The notes: generated from the letters alone by a model not told the origin. A stretch of DNA of 64,000 nucleotides from Bisporella sp. PMI_857 (GCA_021307315.1 JAJSPD010000013.1:248001-312000); one strand, 5' to 3'; positions 11,511 through 23,092 are shown, counted from the first letter of the stretch. A program made the numbers and translations.

Positions 11511-12275
11511 AATTTTGTGTGGATATGAAAACGAATTCACTGCTTGCGATCAGGCAAGCTTGTTTTCGATGAAAAGGTAGAAGAAGGATGATCAGTCCTT
11601 GGAGTTGTCGAAGTTTTCTTCCGTGTCGCGTCAGGTTACAAGCTCTGGCAAAGGAATGTTATTGTCCGAATTATTTTGAACAGGGATGTTTATGCGAGGA
11701 TTTTCCAAGAGCCATATCCTTGAAATGGCTCCTTGGCAGTAATCACGTATACTCAAAATATCTGTCCTAAGAATTGAACCTTTTTTTGACATTCACTGCA
11801 CCATAATTGGTCATTATTACGGTGCTACTCTTGGCTTTGGATCGAAGTTGGCTATCTGTTCCCATGCGCTCATCATCTATTTGTTTGACCATATTAGGAG
11901 GCTAGATGACGCTTGAAAGTGGTCGAACCAATAAGATGCACCTACGAGTCGCAATGGAAGATGGAAACTTCAAAATCCTCAATCTCTCGTGTCCTTGGAC
12001 CGAGATTGATATTTTCTGGAACATGCAGGCTAGAGCCACATAATGCAAGAAGGCTAGTTCATAAATATCCTCTCCACACGCTAGACCACCATCTGTGTCT
12101 GACAACACTTGTCATCTCAAGAAACTTTCTATGGACCTAGATATAGAGAGCCGTTTTTAGAGTAGCAAAATAAGACCGGTATGTACACAACTCAGGTGCC
12201 ACAGAATTTTGATTTGGGTAGAGGTGCCTAGAGCCGAAGACAGAACCAAAAGGTCATTTAGGTCATAACCCGAGC
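11511..12275. other. intergenic upstream of RCC1, no gene seen
   Basis: Presumed RCC1 promoter plus DNA without recognisable coding content on either strand. Confidence 0.4.
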
Positions 12276-12626
12276 TCACGGATCCTGAATAGGAGCTGGA
12301 GCTGCCCCGAGCGTAATAAATTCAGATAATCCCTGCGTAATTTGTGCTTCGGCTATAGCAATAGCTTCGTCCTCTACATTGATCTTAAAGCCTTGATGGA
12401 TGAGACAAATTCTGAATCCATTCTGAGGGCCATATCTTCCTGTCTGGTAGATTGCGAAGAATATGGCCTTGCGTGTTATTCCATCTTTGACAAGCCCATC
12501 GCGCTGAATGTGTTGACGCACGGCGCCTGGTGAGTTTGATATCTCATTTAGTGCACCCGAATTTGCCAGCTCTATCAGGTATCTCGAAGGAAGTGGTAAG
12601 GTGTCTGAGAACGATACGGAGGTCAT
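12276..12626 (-). CDS. hypothetical protein, 116 aa
   Basis: A single open frame from ATG (12626) to stop (12276-12278) with balanced composition. It begins MTSVSFSDTLPLPSRYLIELA, continues with a predicted helix around NEISNSPGAVRQHIQ, an aromatic segment (AIFFAIYQTGRYGPQNGFRICL) and an acidic helix EDEAIAIAEAQIT before a Pro/Ala tail. No signal peptide, membrane span or known motif is seen. No intron is required. The ordered look of the sequence favours a real small gene, but no family supports it. Confidence 0.45.
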   Translation of the reverse strand: MTSVSFSDTLPLPSRYLIELANSGALNEISNSPGAVRQHIQRDGLVKDGITRKAIFFAIYQTGRYGPQNGFRICLIHQGFKINVEDEAIAIAEAQITQGLSEFITLGAAPAPIQDP

Positions 12627-13678
12627 TATGACGGTGGATATATTGTAGATCGGTGATAGATTCGCTTTGTACGATACTATGACGTTTTATATGTCTTCAG
12701 ATGCTTAAATTACTCTCCTGGTAAGCTGCTATCGAGGTCATCGGCTGGGTTAAAGAGAAAGACCCGGAGAGGGAACTGACAAGGGCAACTTGAGACAACA
12801 AACACTCTTCGAACCACTTCGCCTTTGCTTAAGAGAAAAATCAAAGGATTCCGTAGGGTCAGGTTTTCATGAAGAGAAAGAGATATCACAAAAGACTGGA
12901 TTTGTTACATGTTCTAGCCCCGCCCCCAGTTCTCCATCTTTTCAGGGCTGACAGAACAGGGGCTGAGTTCAGCTTGCCGAGCCATTTTATATCGCCCAAC
13001 TCCTTTTTTTACTGCCACTCGCTGTGCTTCTACAATTATGCCTTCGAATTCATAGATGGACGAGTGGTAGTGAAAGCAATGGAGAAGTTTCTCAGCAGCT
13101 CAAATTTGCCAGATTTTGAGTAATTGCTGAATGTTCGAAGCGTCTTCCTGGAAATGTTTAACTTTGGGTGCCAACGAGCCGCAGCCGCTATTAGTTTATT
13201 GCACTGCCTCCTCAATCACTGCACTAATTCCTTACCCATATTTCATGTAAAATGGAGCATGTTATGCGGCGTGGTTTCATGCCTTACGGTCATGATTTGT
13301 TGTTGGTCTGTCTCAACAGGATGGATTGAGTTCATCTGGTAGTGAGTCATATGGTGAGTCCCACGCTGACTACATATATAAACTGGAACTTGTATACACT
13401 TGCTTCTGCTTAATATCAATCATTTCGAATAGTTCTTACAAGACGTAAATGTAAGTTTAAGTAACATGTAAGCTGACACCTAGGCCGAAATCTCCCGTCT
13501 TGAATGTCTCAGGAATTTATCACACGGCTTTTACTCTAGACTGTTGCAATAGTGTCTATCGCAAAGTGCTTCACCGTAGAAACTTAGGGTTCGTGGAACG
13601 TGTGTCTGATTATGAAATATCACTAGAGGAAGAGTGCTAACTCAAGAAATTTGATTATACAGATTGACGTATTAAGAG
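12627..13678. other. intergenic, no gene supported
   Basis: Probable 5' region of the VWA-RBR gene. Open frames at 12869-13123 and 13124-13342 show no motifs. Confidence 0.4.
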
Positions 13679-16600
13679 ATGGATCTTCACACAGAGGTCT
13701 ATGACCTTTTGATCCTGGTTGATGCAACGCCATCTATGAATGAAACTCTTAAATCACTTCAGATATCATTGCCGCAGATTATCTCGATATCTACCCTCAC
13801 AGATTGTTTCGACCGAATAGGTGTGCTGGCGTACCGAGATTACGCAGATATAGGTAAGTTAGATTCCTGCGGCACAATACTCTGATTTCAATATCGCATA
13901 AGCCATAGAACAGAAGATGCTGCGATACATAACTGAATTGAGAGAACTGACTTGGGTATTCTGATGTAGATATTACGGAATGGTCGGGATGGCTTCAACC
14001 GTCATCAGACTCCGAGGACCATCAACGCAAGATCTTGAGAATGGCGGGCGAGTTGAAAATAGGGACGGGAGGAGATTGGCCAGAGGCAACAAAGACTGGT
14101 CTTGCAAGAGCATATGAGCTCATGCGTGATGAAGCAATAACCATAATTTTACACTACACAGATGCACCTCCTCATACTTTCGGGAATGGGAGCCTGACAA
14201 ACGGGAAGTCATATCTGAAAGAAGAACAGGATGCACTTACTGATCTATCATCCTATGGTGGCTTTGGACCAACATTTCTCGACTGGGTATCTGTGGCCAA
14301 CGTCCTCTCGAAACGGACCGGTAATAAACGGTCTCAAGTGTTCAGTCTGCTTTCAGGAACCTATCGAGCTAACTTCCCCGACACCGCATACTACAACTAT
14401 CTTACAACAATGACTACCGGAGCATGCGTGCATTTGGATGACTCTGTTCCTTCCAATATTTCTCAGGTGACCATCGAGTTACTTTTGGCATGGATGGGAA
14501 CGGGAAAGCCAGGTTCTGAAAACGCTGAGTTTCCGGCCAAATTCACAAGGTATATCGACGTGAAAGGCATAAAGACTCTGGTGGACGAAATAGACCCTCA
14601 TGCGAATAAATTCTTCGCCACTCCGTCCTTCTCCGCGAGACATTCCACTGGACCGCAGAACATTGCCCAGGTCAAGCTTACGAGTGATATTCTGAAGAAA
14701 CATATGCCAAAGAAGAAAACACCTACGCAGAATTTTGCCGAGCGTTACAGTGCTGATGAGAAGTATAAGGCTCTTGTAGTAGATCAGCTTAAGAAGCTTA
14801 TCGACGAAGACGTTTCTGCGATATCATTAAATGCGGTCTTCGGCTCGTTATGGAGGAAATTTTGCAATGATCGAGCGAATTCAGCAAGAGAAGAGCTTAT
14901 TACAGCATTCTCGGAGGCAGTCAATCGGATCGATAACGCTGACGAGCAGACTCGGATGAAGATCTGGCTTGAGGAATCGTATGACTACACAGCTGAGGTT
15001 CTCGAGATCATTAACTCTGTTCCGAAATCACAACGATTCCCATGTGTTTGTCTTGATCCAACCGTGGTATTCTCTCGAGAACTGCGCAGTACGAACGACG
15101 ATGGGTCAACCCGCGTTGTAACTGACGATAACGAAGAGCTCAGCAAGCCAATAACGTCTTTTCGAAGAGATGAGCTGCTAGATATTAGTCGTTCTTGCGA
15201 GTGAGTGTATATGTTTTGTATATTCTGGTGTCTCCAGAAACAGCGAACCTGCTCTGAGAGTTCTTGAAAGCGATAAGCTATTCGGCATTCTAACACGTTT
15301 CTCATAGTTATAAGATATTAAGGCGGCTTGGGAGAGTCCTAACTCGCCTGACTTATATCAATTCAGCTGAAGATATGCCTGCTCATATTACAGCGGCATC
15401 AGAGACTGATGTGCCAAGAATTCCCATGGCTCTTGCGACAGCAGAAAACAAGCGTCAATTCTGGAGGTGAGTTTTCGCTGATAAACCTTATTAGTGTCAC
15501 ATTATGGAAGGACTTTGATGCATTAAGTTCATATAATTGGAGTAATGTAATGCTTAGTTGGATCTGGCAGTATAGCTGACATCCACAGAATTCTACTTCA
15601 TATCGTTGTGCCAGGAACCATGCTTTCAGCAAGACCAGCCGCTTTGCTTGCAGCCCTCGCCATTCGCCTTGGTATAAAGCCTCTTTTGGATGTTGCCGAT
15701 TCTGAGATTACTCCATGGCGGAATCGCTGGAATAATATAGAGATTCCAGAAACTTGGAATATTGGCTGCTTGACACTTTTGTTGGATGCTGATGAAGCAT
15801 TCCAAAAACGGCACAAAAAGGCTGAGACTTCAACAGAGACACTACTGACGGACGAAGACCGCCTACTTTTCGAGCACTTAGTATCATACAAAATGTTAGA
15901 ACTCAACCTAGATACTACGCTGACGGCTCTGGTTGGCTGGACTCCTGAGAAAACCAAGGTATCCATCGGACCAGTAGCTGTTTGTCGATCTTGTCAGTAC
16001 CCACGCTCAGTGACCATTATGGGCCCGAAGGGCAAGTGCGGGCATTGCCTTTACACACAATATAAGACCCAGGAGATCAGAAAGACGTGTACCACAGCTC
16101 AAGTTGAGAAAGAAGACAACGAACAGAGTCGCAAGACATGGGTCGAATGCAATATTCGTGCCTGCCGGGCACAGTATGTTGTCTATCATGTCGAGAACTT
16201 GAATGTCAAACCAAAATGCCACTTCTGTCGTGAGGGAAAGATTGCCCCGGTGGTAGAATGCTCTCAATGTCTCAATCGAATCATCTGGCCTCTGAAATAT
16301 CGACCTGTTGATCTAGACTTGAAGCAGTTCCGGTGCTATGCTTGTAACGAGGGAAGAAAAACTGTTGTTGAGACCCAAGCAACGGCGAATATGGTCTCGA
16401 AGGAGAACGGCCCCAACTGGCTTCTCCGCAATGAACAGAAATTGGTGAGGCCGTTCGACAAAAGGTCTCTCTTTCAGACCATATCCAACATTGATGGCAG
16501 CTTGGAAGATTTTTGTGATAGGGTCGAGTTATTCCCAGCAGTCGAAAAGCTCACTTTGCGTGGAAAGTTGATTCGAAATACGCCAGCTCTCACTGACGAG

Positions 16601-17418
16601 CTTAGAGCCTGGGTATCTCGTCGGCGAATCCAGTCGGGAACTTGCTCCCTCTGCGCCTCCTCAAAAAGGAAAACCGAGCTCCAGCGTGCTTGTGGACGAA
16701 CAGGATGTGAGCAGCGCATCTGTAGGGAGTGCCTAAATGGTTGGTATGGCATTAATAGCCCAGGTCAGGTAAGTCACGATTTACTTTTCCCTTCTTTTAG
16801 ATGCTTCGTACTTTGAGTGCTTGCAATCGCTAACTCTGAGGTAGATAATCAACTTCGCAGCACTTTGCTGTCCATTTTGCAGACGTGCTCCAGCTGCAAA
16901 CACTCTATCGAAGTACGGGATGGGCATCCAAGCTGTAGCAGACCTTCAAAAAGCCGCCGACGAAGCGGGCACTTGGATCTCAGCATGGTGCTCAGGCTGC
17001 GATCATGCAAAAAGGGTTATGGAGCGCGTCTGTGCTGCAGGAGCACCACCAGAATTTGAAAGCTGGAATCTGTGGCGTTGTGAAGCCTGTAAATTTGGTG
17101 AGAAGTTCAAAGCAAAGAAGTATCAAGCAACTCTGAAGAAGTGCCCTGGCTGCGGCTGGGATACTGGTGGGTCCAATCTTCTGACACTATTTTGATATAT
17201 CATGGCAATATGGGGCTGATTTAAATTTCAATAGAGAAAGAATATGGTTGCAATCATATGACTTGTGTTTGTGGAACTCATTGGTATGAACACTTCGTTG
17301 AAGCTGATGGGTTATACTGACTTTCCTCCTTGATAGGTGCTGGCTCTGCGGGACGACATCTGAGGCTGGATCCATATACGCCCATATGAGAAAAGCACAC
17401 GGTAGTTGGTTTGACTAA
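13679..17418 (+). CDS. VWA domain - RBR (RING-IBR-RING2) ubiquitin-ligase-like protein, 1065 aa
   Basis: Seven exons close in frame: 13679-13853, 13970-15200, 15308-15466, 15589-16768, 16845-17166, 17235-17283 and 17337-17418. All introns are GT..AG, 53-122 nt. Residues ~8-250 form a von Willebrand A domain; the metal-site motif is D15-A-T-P-S19, followed by the later [11 protein letters not shown] loop that resembles the VWA of alpha-kinase/hemicentin-type proteins. A helical middle follows. Residues from ~650 hold several Cys-pair clusters (CRSCQYP, CGHC, CNIRAC, CHFC, CSQC, CYAC). The C terminus reads as an RBR: RING1 (CSLC...CGRTGC...CRECLNGW...CCPFCRR), a degenerate in-between ring (CSGC...CEAC) and RING2 (CPGC...[20 protein letters not shown]). 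C1028 in GCNHMTC aligns with the catalytic, thioester-forming Cys of HHARI/Parkin-type ligases. Inferred role: E3 ubiquitin ligase whose VWA domain recruits substrate or partners. Substrate unknown. Confidence 0.85.
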
Positions 17419-17659
17419 GGTGATGAATTAATATAAGACAGATGAATAATGGTCTCAAGTCTGGTCGTTCTCTTCATTATACAACAATATGGGGGAGATT
17501 GAAATCGGCCATATGGGGGATGGCGTCTGACATGGATGGTTTATAGCGGCTGTATTTTTTTGGGTGTGGGAACGGTTGTAGATATACATTCTCTGAACAA
17601 AGTAATGGCCCTCGAGTGTAGAATGATATAGGTGTATGACTACGTTGTTTTTGATAGTT

Positions 17660-18840
17660 TCATATACTATTTTTCATTCTGGCCTGCCGTGAATCCTTCA
17701 AGAACAATCCGCCAAATTTGGCGCGAATTGCATCTAGCTTCTCGTCATTATTCTCACGAAGTCCATGAGTCGGTCCTCGATAATCAGATTCCTGCACAGA
17801 AGGTCTGTTTGCTTGGTCACACAACCCTCTGTACTCAAGGGCATTCATCTGGTTCATTACAAATTCGCGAGTTTGTTGTGGGTACGTTGGATCGGGTGAC
17901 TGATACAACCCCAATGCCTTACAACCTCTCAGAATGCTTCCGAGTGTCATAGCATCACAATCCGCTCTTAGGCCGCTGTCCCTCCGCTGACATCGATTTT
18001 CAGGACCTTGGAGTCCCTCTATGCTTGAGTGAAGAATCTGATAAATCGCGCTAATGTCTCGCAAGCGATACGTTTTGATGTCCTCTGTTTTATCGTTAGC
18101 CCTCTATAACCAGAAATTGCAGACGGTATGCTGAACCTACCGAGTATGCAGGCGGGGATTGGCAAGAGAGGCATCCCGACGCCGCCGAACGAGGCCGTAG
18201 AGCGAGCTATAGCATATGAGGTGGCTGTATTGAATTCATCTTCTCTGGAGAACACATATGACACGTGAATCCAATGATATAAATGATCTATATCATGGCA
18301 AACTTGAAGCTCGCTGGTAATCGCATCAACCCAAGTGTCCGAGAAAAAGATCACAGCTTTGTGTAACCTGTATTTGTCTACTAAGACAGCGATTTTGGAG
18401 AGCAGCAGCAATTCAACTTTTCTGGGAATGTCCCGAGTTTGGCCATGTATGATGTTCAAGAGTATGAGGAATGCATCAGGGTCGTCGTCTGGAAGTGATA
18501 TCTCAGCCGTGGCGGAGGTAGCCAACTCTGTCCCTTCCTTGAAGGTGTTTGGTTGGAGCATAGCCCTGAAGACCTCTGAGGCTAGAGCCATGTGCTTGGA
18601 TGAGACACGCATGGATATTGTATACTCGAGGCTATCAGATTGGGCAGATTTAGTCTTTGTGGTTTGGTCGGACGCGGGCTTGTGGAATTCAATTCCATCT
18701 TCACTCTCTGCCGCCCTGTCTTCTCTCTCTGTCACCTCCTCGGAGCCACTCTGGATATCTACTTTCTCGCTGCCTTCAACTGTACAAAATAAGAGAAAGA
18801 CGTCCCCATTTCTATCAAAAACATGCTGAGTGAGTGCCAT
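17660..18840 (-). CDS. BTB/POZ domain protein, 374 aa
   Basis: Two exons, 18840-18141 and 18084-17660, flank a 56-nt GT..AG intron and give 374 aa. The N-terminal part (residues ~1-70) is acidic and Ser/Glu rich. A BTB/POZ fold covers about residues 70-170: SLEYTISMRVSSKHMALAS-EVFRAML is the second strand/helix pair of the domain, then EISLPDDDPDAFLILLNIIHG and KVELLLLSKIAVLVDKYRLH, the characteristic closing helices. A long alpha-helical C-terminal half follows without Kelch or zinc-finger repeats. Such stand-alone fungal BTB proteins are a large family of mostly unknown function; some BTB folds serve as Cullin-3 adaptors. It is convergent with the VWA-RBR gene (about 240 bp apart), a position that is probably coincidental. 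Confidence 0.82.
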
Positions 18841-19301
18841 TTTGATCCTGTCAGATGTGCTAGGAGCTCCTGAACCGATGGGTTAGAACCACAGCGCGCC
18901 AAGCGGGTGAGCTTAGTAATCATTATTTGGGAGCTTTGATGGTCTGGTTCTTTGTTTTATGTAATATAGAATGTCAATTCAGTCATTCTATTTGTATTGT
19001 TGTAAGGCTCTACAAGTTTCAATACACTCCATCAGACGCTCTATAATATTCGCCTGCACAGCTTCAAAGATCCGCTAAAGCGATCAGTAGCTCGTGTTGA
19101 AACCCTGAGCTACGGGATTGGTTTTTTGGGACTTTCTAAGCTCTTGTAACTCTCAAGGATGTGAATATTCAAAAGAATCTAGGCATTGAAGTTGGACTTC
19201 AAAGATTGCAAAGATAGCCAGACCAAAACCTCATTATTCACGTTTTTAGTGAATAAACCTTCTGTCGGATCATGATCCGTTAAAAGGCAACCATGCCCAT
19301 C
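18841..19301. other. intergenic, BTB gene upstream region
   Basis: No gene seen. A perfect 12-bp palindrome GGATCATGATCC sits at 19267-19278 just outside the foldback element. Confidence 0.4.
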
Positions 19302-19302
19302 A

Positions 19303-19312
19303 ATGATAAAAT
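19303..19312. repeat. left target-site duplication of the foldback element
   Basis: ATGATAAAAT lies immediately outside the left TIR and recurs as a direct repeat at 20039-20048, separated from the right TIR by one base (G20038, matching A19302 with a purine change). Confidence 0.75.
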
Positions 19313-20037
19313 GGCAAATATCTCATATACCACAAAAAAGTGGCCATATATCTGATATACCATACTTTTTTTGACGAATATCTTATATACCGCTTTTATG
19401 GTATATGAGATATATGTCAACAAATGTGTAGTATATCAGATATTCGTTAACACTCACTGTAAAGCCTGTAATACACGCTGAAACGACTTGCACTACAGCG
19501 ACACACGCTGTAACGACATACACTATAACAATAGTATTAATATAGTTTGTATTGTATAGTATATATTGTATTGCTACAGCGTGTGTTGCATTACTACAGT
19601 GTATGTCGTTACAACATATGTCGTTACAGCGTGTATCGCTACAGCATGTGTCGCTACAGCGTGTTGCTACAGCGTGTGTCACTACAGCGTGTATTGCTAC
19701 AGAGTGTCGTAACATACACTATAGCAATACAACATATATTATAGCTACATAATACATATTGTAGCAATAAAATACATACTGCAGTAATACACTTTATAGT
19801 AATACTATTGCTACAACGTTCGCTGCTGCGTGTGTTGTATTGCTGCAGCGTGTCGCGACAAAATAATGGTATACGAGATATATAAGTGTTTCTTATATAC
19901 TATCATTTAGTTAATAAATATCTCAAATACTATACATTTGCGCCAAGAAACAAAAGATGGTATTTGAGATATTCGTCAAAAAAAGTATGGTATATCAGAT
20001 ATATGGCCACTTTTTGGTGGTATATGAGATATTTGCC
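19313..20037. mobile_element. foldback MITE with long terminal inverted repeats (Mutator-like type)
   Basis: The outer 85-90 bp at 19313-19398 and 19952-20037 are near-identical inverted repeats starting GGCAAATATCTCATATACCA; a more diverged inner part continues to about 19451 and 19895. The TIRs themselves contain several copies of an ATATCTCATATACC-like motif in both orientations. The element is flanked by ATGATAAAAT at 19303-19312 and 20039-20048; counting the preceding purine gives an 11-bp duplication with one mismatch. Long TIRs plus a 9-11 bp target duplication is the signature of Mutator-like elements. The 725-bp element has no transposase frame, so it must be non-autonomous. Confidence 0.82.
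19566..19712. repeat. imperfect 15-bp tandem repeat in the element core
   Basis: About nine units of a GCTACAGCGTGTGTC-like 15-mer run head to tail, with A/G and C/T differences between units and one shortened unit near 19667. Related units in the opposite orientation occur at about 19465-19530 (ACACGCTGTAACGACATACA), so the core itself is also palindromic. Confidence 0.7.
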
Positions 20038-20038
20038 G

Positions 20039-20048
20039 ATGATAAAAT
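20039..20048. repeat. right target-site duplication of the foldback element
   Basis: Direct copy of ATGATAAAAT at 19303-19312, just beyond the right terminal inverted repeat. Confidence 0.75.
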
Positions 20049-20303
20049 TAGCGCCGGCGAGCAACTAGCTCGAGTTGAATCTTCTCTAGAACGTGAAGAA
20101 GGTAGCCAGGTATTAGGAATTTGTTTATCGGTACCTGGTGAAAAAGTGGCCTGTACGCCTCTGCAATATCTAGCCATTGGGAGCTCTGCTAGGAAGTGTA
20201 TTTGATTCTTCAGAACTGTACATATGGGTATATACTATTATTGTTGGTTCCATCTTCCTACTAAATCCTGGAAACTATCCCCCATCCCCGACCTCAAGTT
20301 TAG

Positions 20304-20741
20304 TCTCCCAACCACTATATTCACATCCCATTATCATGCCTCATAAATCATCATCGTAGCTCATTATTACGTGTTCTTAAGCATCGCTTCCGCTGCTTCT
20401 CTGCTGCTGTTGTTGGTTCCCCGCCGCACCAGCAATCGTTTCCTCTCCAAGAACCTTACTCGCAGCCATGAACCTATATCCCCATCAGCCCCTCATCTCG
20501 CATCAACTACCACCCCGTCCCCATTTCTCGGCCAGAAGAACCTACAAGCCACCATGAAAAGCACCAAGTCCCCGAATTGATTCCGCTTGTACGCTCGTCA
20601 TCCGCAGTAAATTTTCGAGATCCGCTAGATTTGCAGACAGCTGCGCGAGCTGTGCATGGAGATGTGACTATGATATGGTCAGTGGGAGGGAATGAGCACG
20701 GATTAAATAGGAGGGCAGACAAGTTGTCGCGGTTTGATTGA
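20304..20741 (+). pseudogene. interrupted open frame, possible decayed gene
   Basis: One frame stays open from a TAG at 20301-20303 to a TGA at 20739-20741 except for a single TGA at 20469-20471. The first part reads RVLKHRFRCFSAAVVG, which looks like a basic, Ser/Ala-containing mitochondrial presequence; after the stop it continues ISPSSRINYHPVPISRPEE, then VPELIPLVRSSSAVNFRDP and DLQTAARAVHGDVTMIW. The texture is protein-like, yet there is no ATG before the stop and no family match. A CGA-to-TGA change would explain the break. It could also be a chance frame in a GC-richer patch. Confidence 0.3.
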
Positions 20742-22181
20742 GCTGGGGGCTGTTGACAAACGCGGCGCGTTCGTGGTTGGGATTCGCGTCGTCATTTTGG
20801 AAGAGATGAACTGCAGGCGTTTTCCAAGCTTCAATGAGTTAATAGCGCATTAGAACTCAAAATTCAAACGCCTAGAAATCTTTGTTGCGCCAAAATTTAA
20901 GAATCGAGTTTGGAAGGAATGGTCCGGAAGTAAATGTTAGGTTAATTGAGGCAACGAGAAGCGTGGCCTATCATTGGTTGACTTCTAGGATATTGACCCA
21001 TATTTCTGGTGAATGTATACATAATAAACTGGATTTCAGAGTTTGACAAACTTGCTACAATAACAAAACCGTATATCGCTTTTAGGATGCGAGCAGCTCG
21101 CTGTTTGTGCTATCTTTCGAAGCGCGCTCCTCTGTATTGCACATGATCGAATCTGCTTCACCTGGGGAGAATATACAAACCAGTGAACGAGCTAGTATCG
21201 TAGTATTTAGTAATATCGAGTCTCGAGACATATGAGATCGACTTTTTGATACTACGCTAATATTAGTATGTGATATCTCGTAGAGCGCTAGTATTAGTAT
21301 GAAAATTTGATTTTATATCATACGAGGTTCAGCCTTCTCGCAAGCTCGAAGGAGATCCCTCGTAAGTAGCCGCGCCCCGACGTGCCGCCGAGGGAGGGAG
21401 GGTCCAGAGAATTTTTGATGGTGTGATCACGTGGCCCGGAAAACTTGGCGGCGGAGTCTTTCGTAGTATATATATATAGGAAAAAATATATATATATATA
21501 TATATTATATTGGCAATATACTAAGATCTTGCCAAAGCTAGCAAGCCAGGTTAAAAAGCCACTGCAAAGGTTAAAAACAAGTGGAAATGAAGCTTACTTT
21601 TTTTTAAAAGGAGCTATGCTTTTGTCGTATTACTAATTGTGAATAGCTTTATTTAAGGTTAGCATTATAGTAACCTAATAGTATAGTATGATATAATATA
21701 AGGTTGCAAAATTTGCCATGATACGTATAGCTATTTGAAATCTCATACTGCCTGGGGTATAGTATTCGATTTTAGGGGTCAATATCTCGTGATAATACTA
21801 GCTCCTTTACTGATTTTGATCCCGTTGGCACATGGCACCTAATACTGAGAAGGAGAGGCGATTGGGGAAGGTGGCATAGAACTCCTTCTAGTTGGGAATA
21901 GGAAGGTAAACTGTAACTTTCAAAGAACTATCATCCTTTAAAATACTCGACGTTAAGGTCCGTTCGACTGTGTATCAAGTAAAAGGCTACAATACAACGA
22001 TGACCGGCTTGGATCAACTGTGTCACAAGATCTATGTGACACAGAATAATAAAATTTTAAAGTATGAAGATCGCTTTGACTTGAAAATTATTATGACACA
22101 ACCTCAATTCTGTACGTAAACACTATGACTAAGAGTTGAATACCGTGCTAATGCTGGAAGCTGGTTGGCTGATTAATAGAG
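20742..22181. other. AT-rich, repeat-like gap with a TA microsatellite
   Basis: No gene is seen. The stretch holds a (TA)n run at about 21464-21513, palindromic fragments rich in TAGTATTAGTA-like words at 21190-21330, and GAGCTAGTAT at 21189-21198 whose inverse ATACTAGCTC ends near 21804. Base composition and the repeated words suggest mutated transposon debris. Confidence 0.5.
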
Positions 22182-23092
22182 TTATTGTAATTTCACCAGT
22201 GGCCATTGACCACTAGGCCGCGGTTGAATATTGAGTTGCTGATTCATGAGATTATATTGCGCATATGGCTGTGCCGCTTGGACGCCGAAATGCTGGTGAG
22301 TGGATGATGTCGATTGAGATAGAGGCTGCTGCCGTATGTAATCCTGTTTTACCATAGATGTTGGTGGTGTCGGCGGTATTTTAGTGTACATGGATGGAGG
22401 AGCATCATGAGGTTGAAGCCCAATCTCAGTTCGAGGAGACATATTACTTTCGCGCTGGATTATCCGCATAGGATAACCTGAACTCGATGCCCGATTCCAC
22501 ACTAGGTCAACAGGCACAAAAATGGCAGGCGTATTAGACCGCAGGGTAAAAGGGATTGATTCAAAATGAGCAGGTTTGTACGGGGCGGGATTGAAAGATC
22601 CGGGTGTGGACGGCGGTGGTTGATTTGCCTGTGGTCGCCATTGATATTGCCTAGCGTGATGAGCCACAAGAGAGCTACGTTCCATTGCAGAAATTGTAAG
22701 GCCTGCGAATTTTAATGGTGCATTCCTAATCTTCCCGCATTGTGTTTGGTTCCTCATTTGCTCTTTGACGCATCTTGCTCCTTGGTGATTGACTTCAAAT
22801 GCTTAATTTAGTCTAAGAAACTAGGCATATAGGAGGATTTGTGAGATCCAGCTTTCTTCCTTTTCGCTGGTTTTTGCTCATGGCGAGGCTTAATGTCGGT
22901 AGCCTTCGTAGCGCCTTTGCTACTTTGATGCTGGACTAGGCACATCAAAGCTGTAGTGGTTGTTTTTGGGCTTGAACGATTAATAAGTATTGGAGAATCA
23001 CTATGGAGCTTGATAAAGAGGGACTGAGAAGATAGGTTGGCATCATCGTTGAAGTCGAAACCTAGTATATTCTCATTTGAGACGGGATCCAT
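22182..23092 (-). CDS. hypothetical protein, two-exon model, structure uncertain
   Basis: No family recognised. Two adjacent minus-strand frames can be joined: 23092-22822 and 22780-22182, using a weak GTTTCT donor and an ACCAAG acceptor; phase closes and gives 289 aa. The first part has an acidic segment FGFNDD-like (ILGFDFNDDANLSS) and then a basic Lys-rich patch (KRKKAGSHK); the second part is Pro/Gln/Ser rich (PPPSTPGSFNPAPYKP, SSTHQHFGVQAAQPY), typical of an intrinsically disordered nuclear protein. In the same frame upstream of 23092 open sequence is broken by a TGA (near 23168) and a TAG (near 23210), so the true 5' end may lie in an unseen exon, or the gene is decayed. Another exon-like stretch reads FNIVRTRDWPWGGSYLYG near 23555-23610. 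Confidence 0.4.

Noticed and set aside
18335..18829. 164-codon plus-strand ORF
   Set aside because: Antisense to the BTB protein exon; Ser-rich composition mirrors the coding strand.
19383..19752. Cys-rich ORFs on both strands (70-110 codons)
   Set aside because: They are translations of the 15-bp tandem repeat inside the foldback element, not genes.
21464..21513. TA-rich run considered as a centromere or origin signal
   Set aside because: A simple (TA)n microsatellite with short length; nothing else supports a replication or centromere function.
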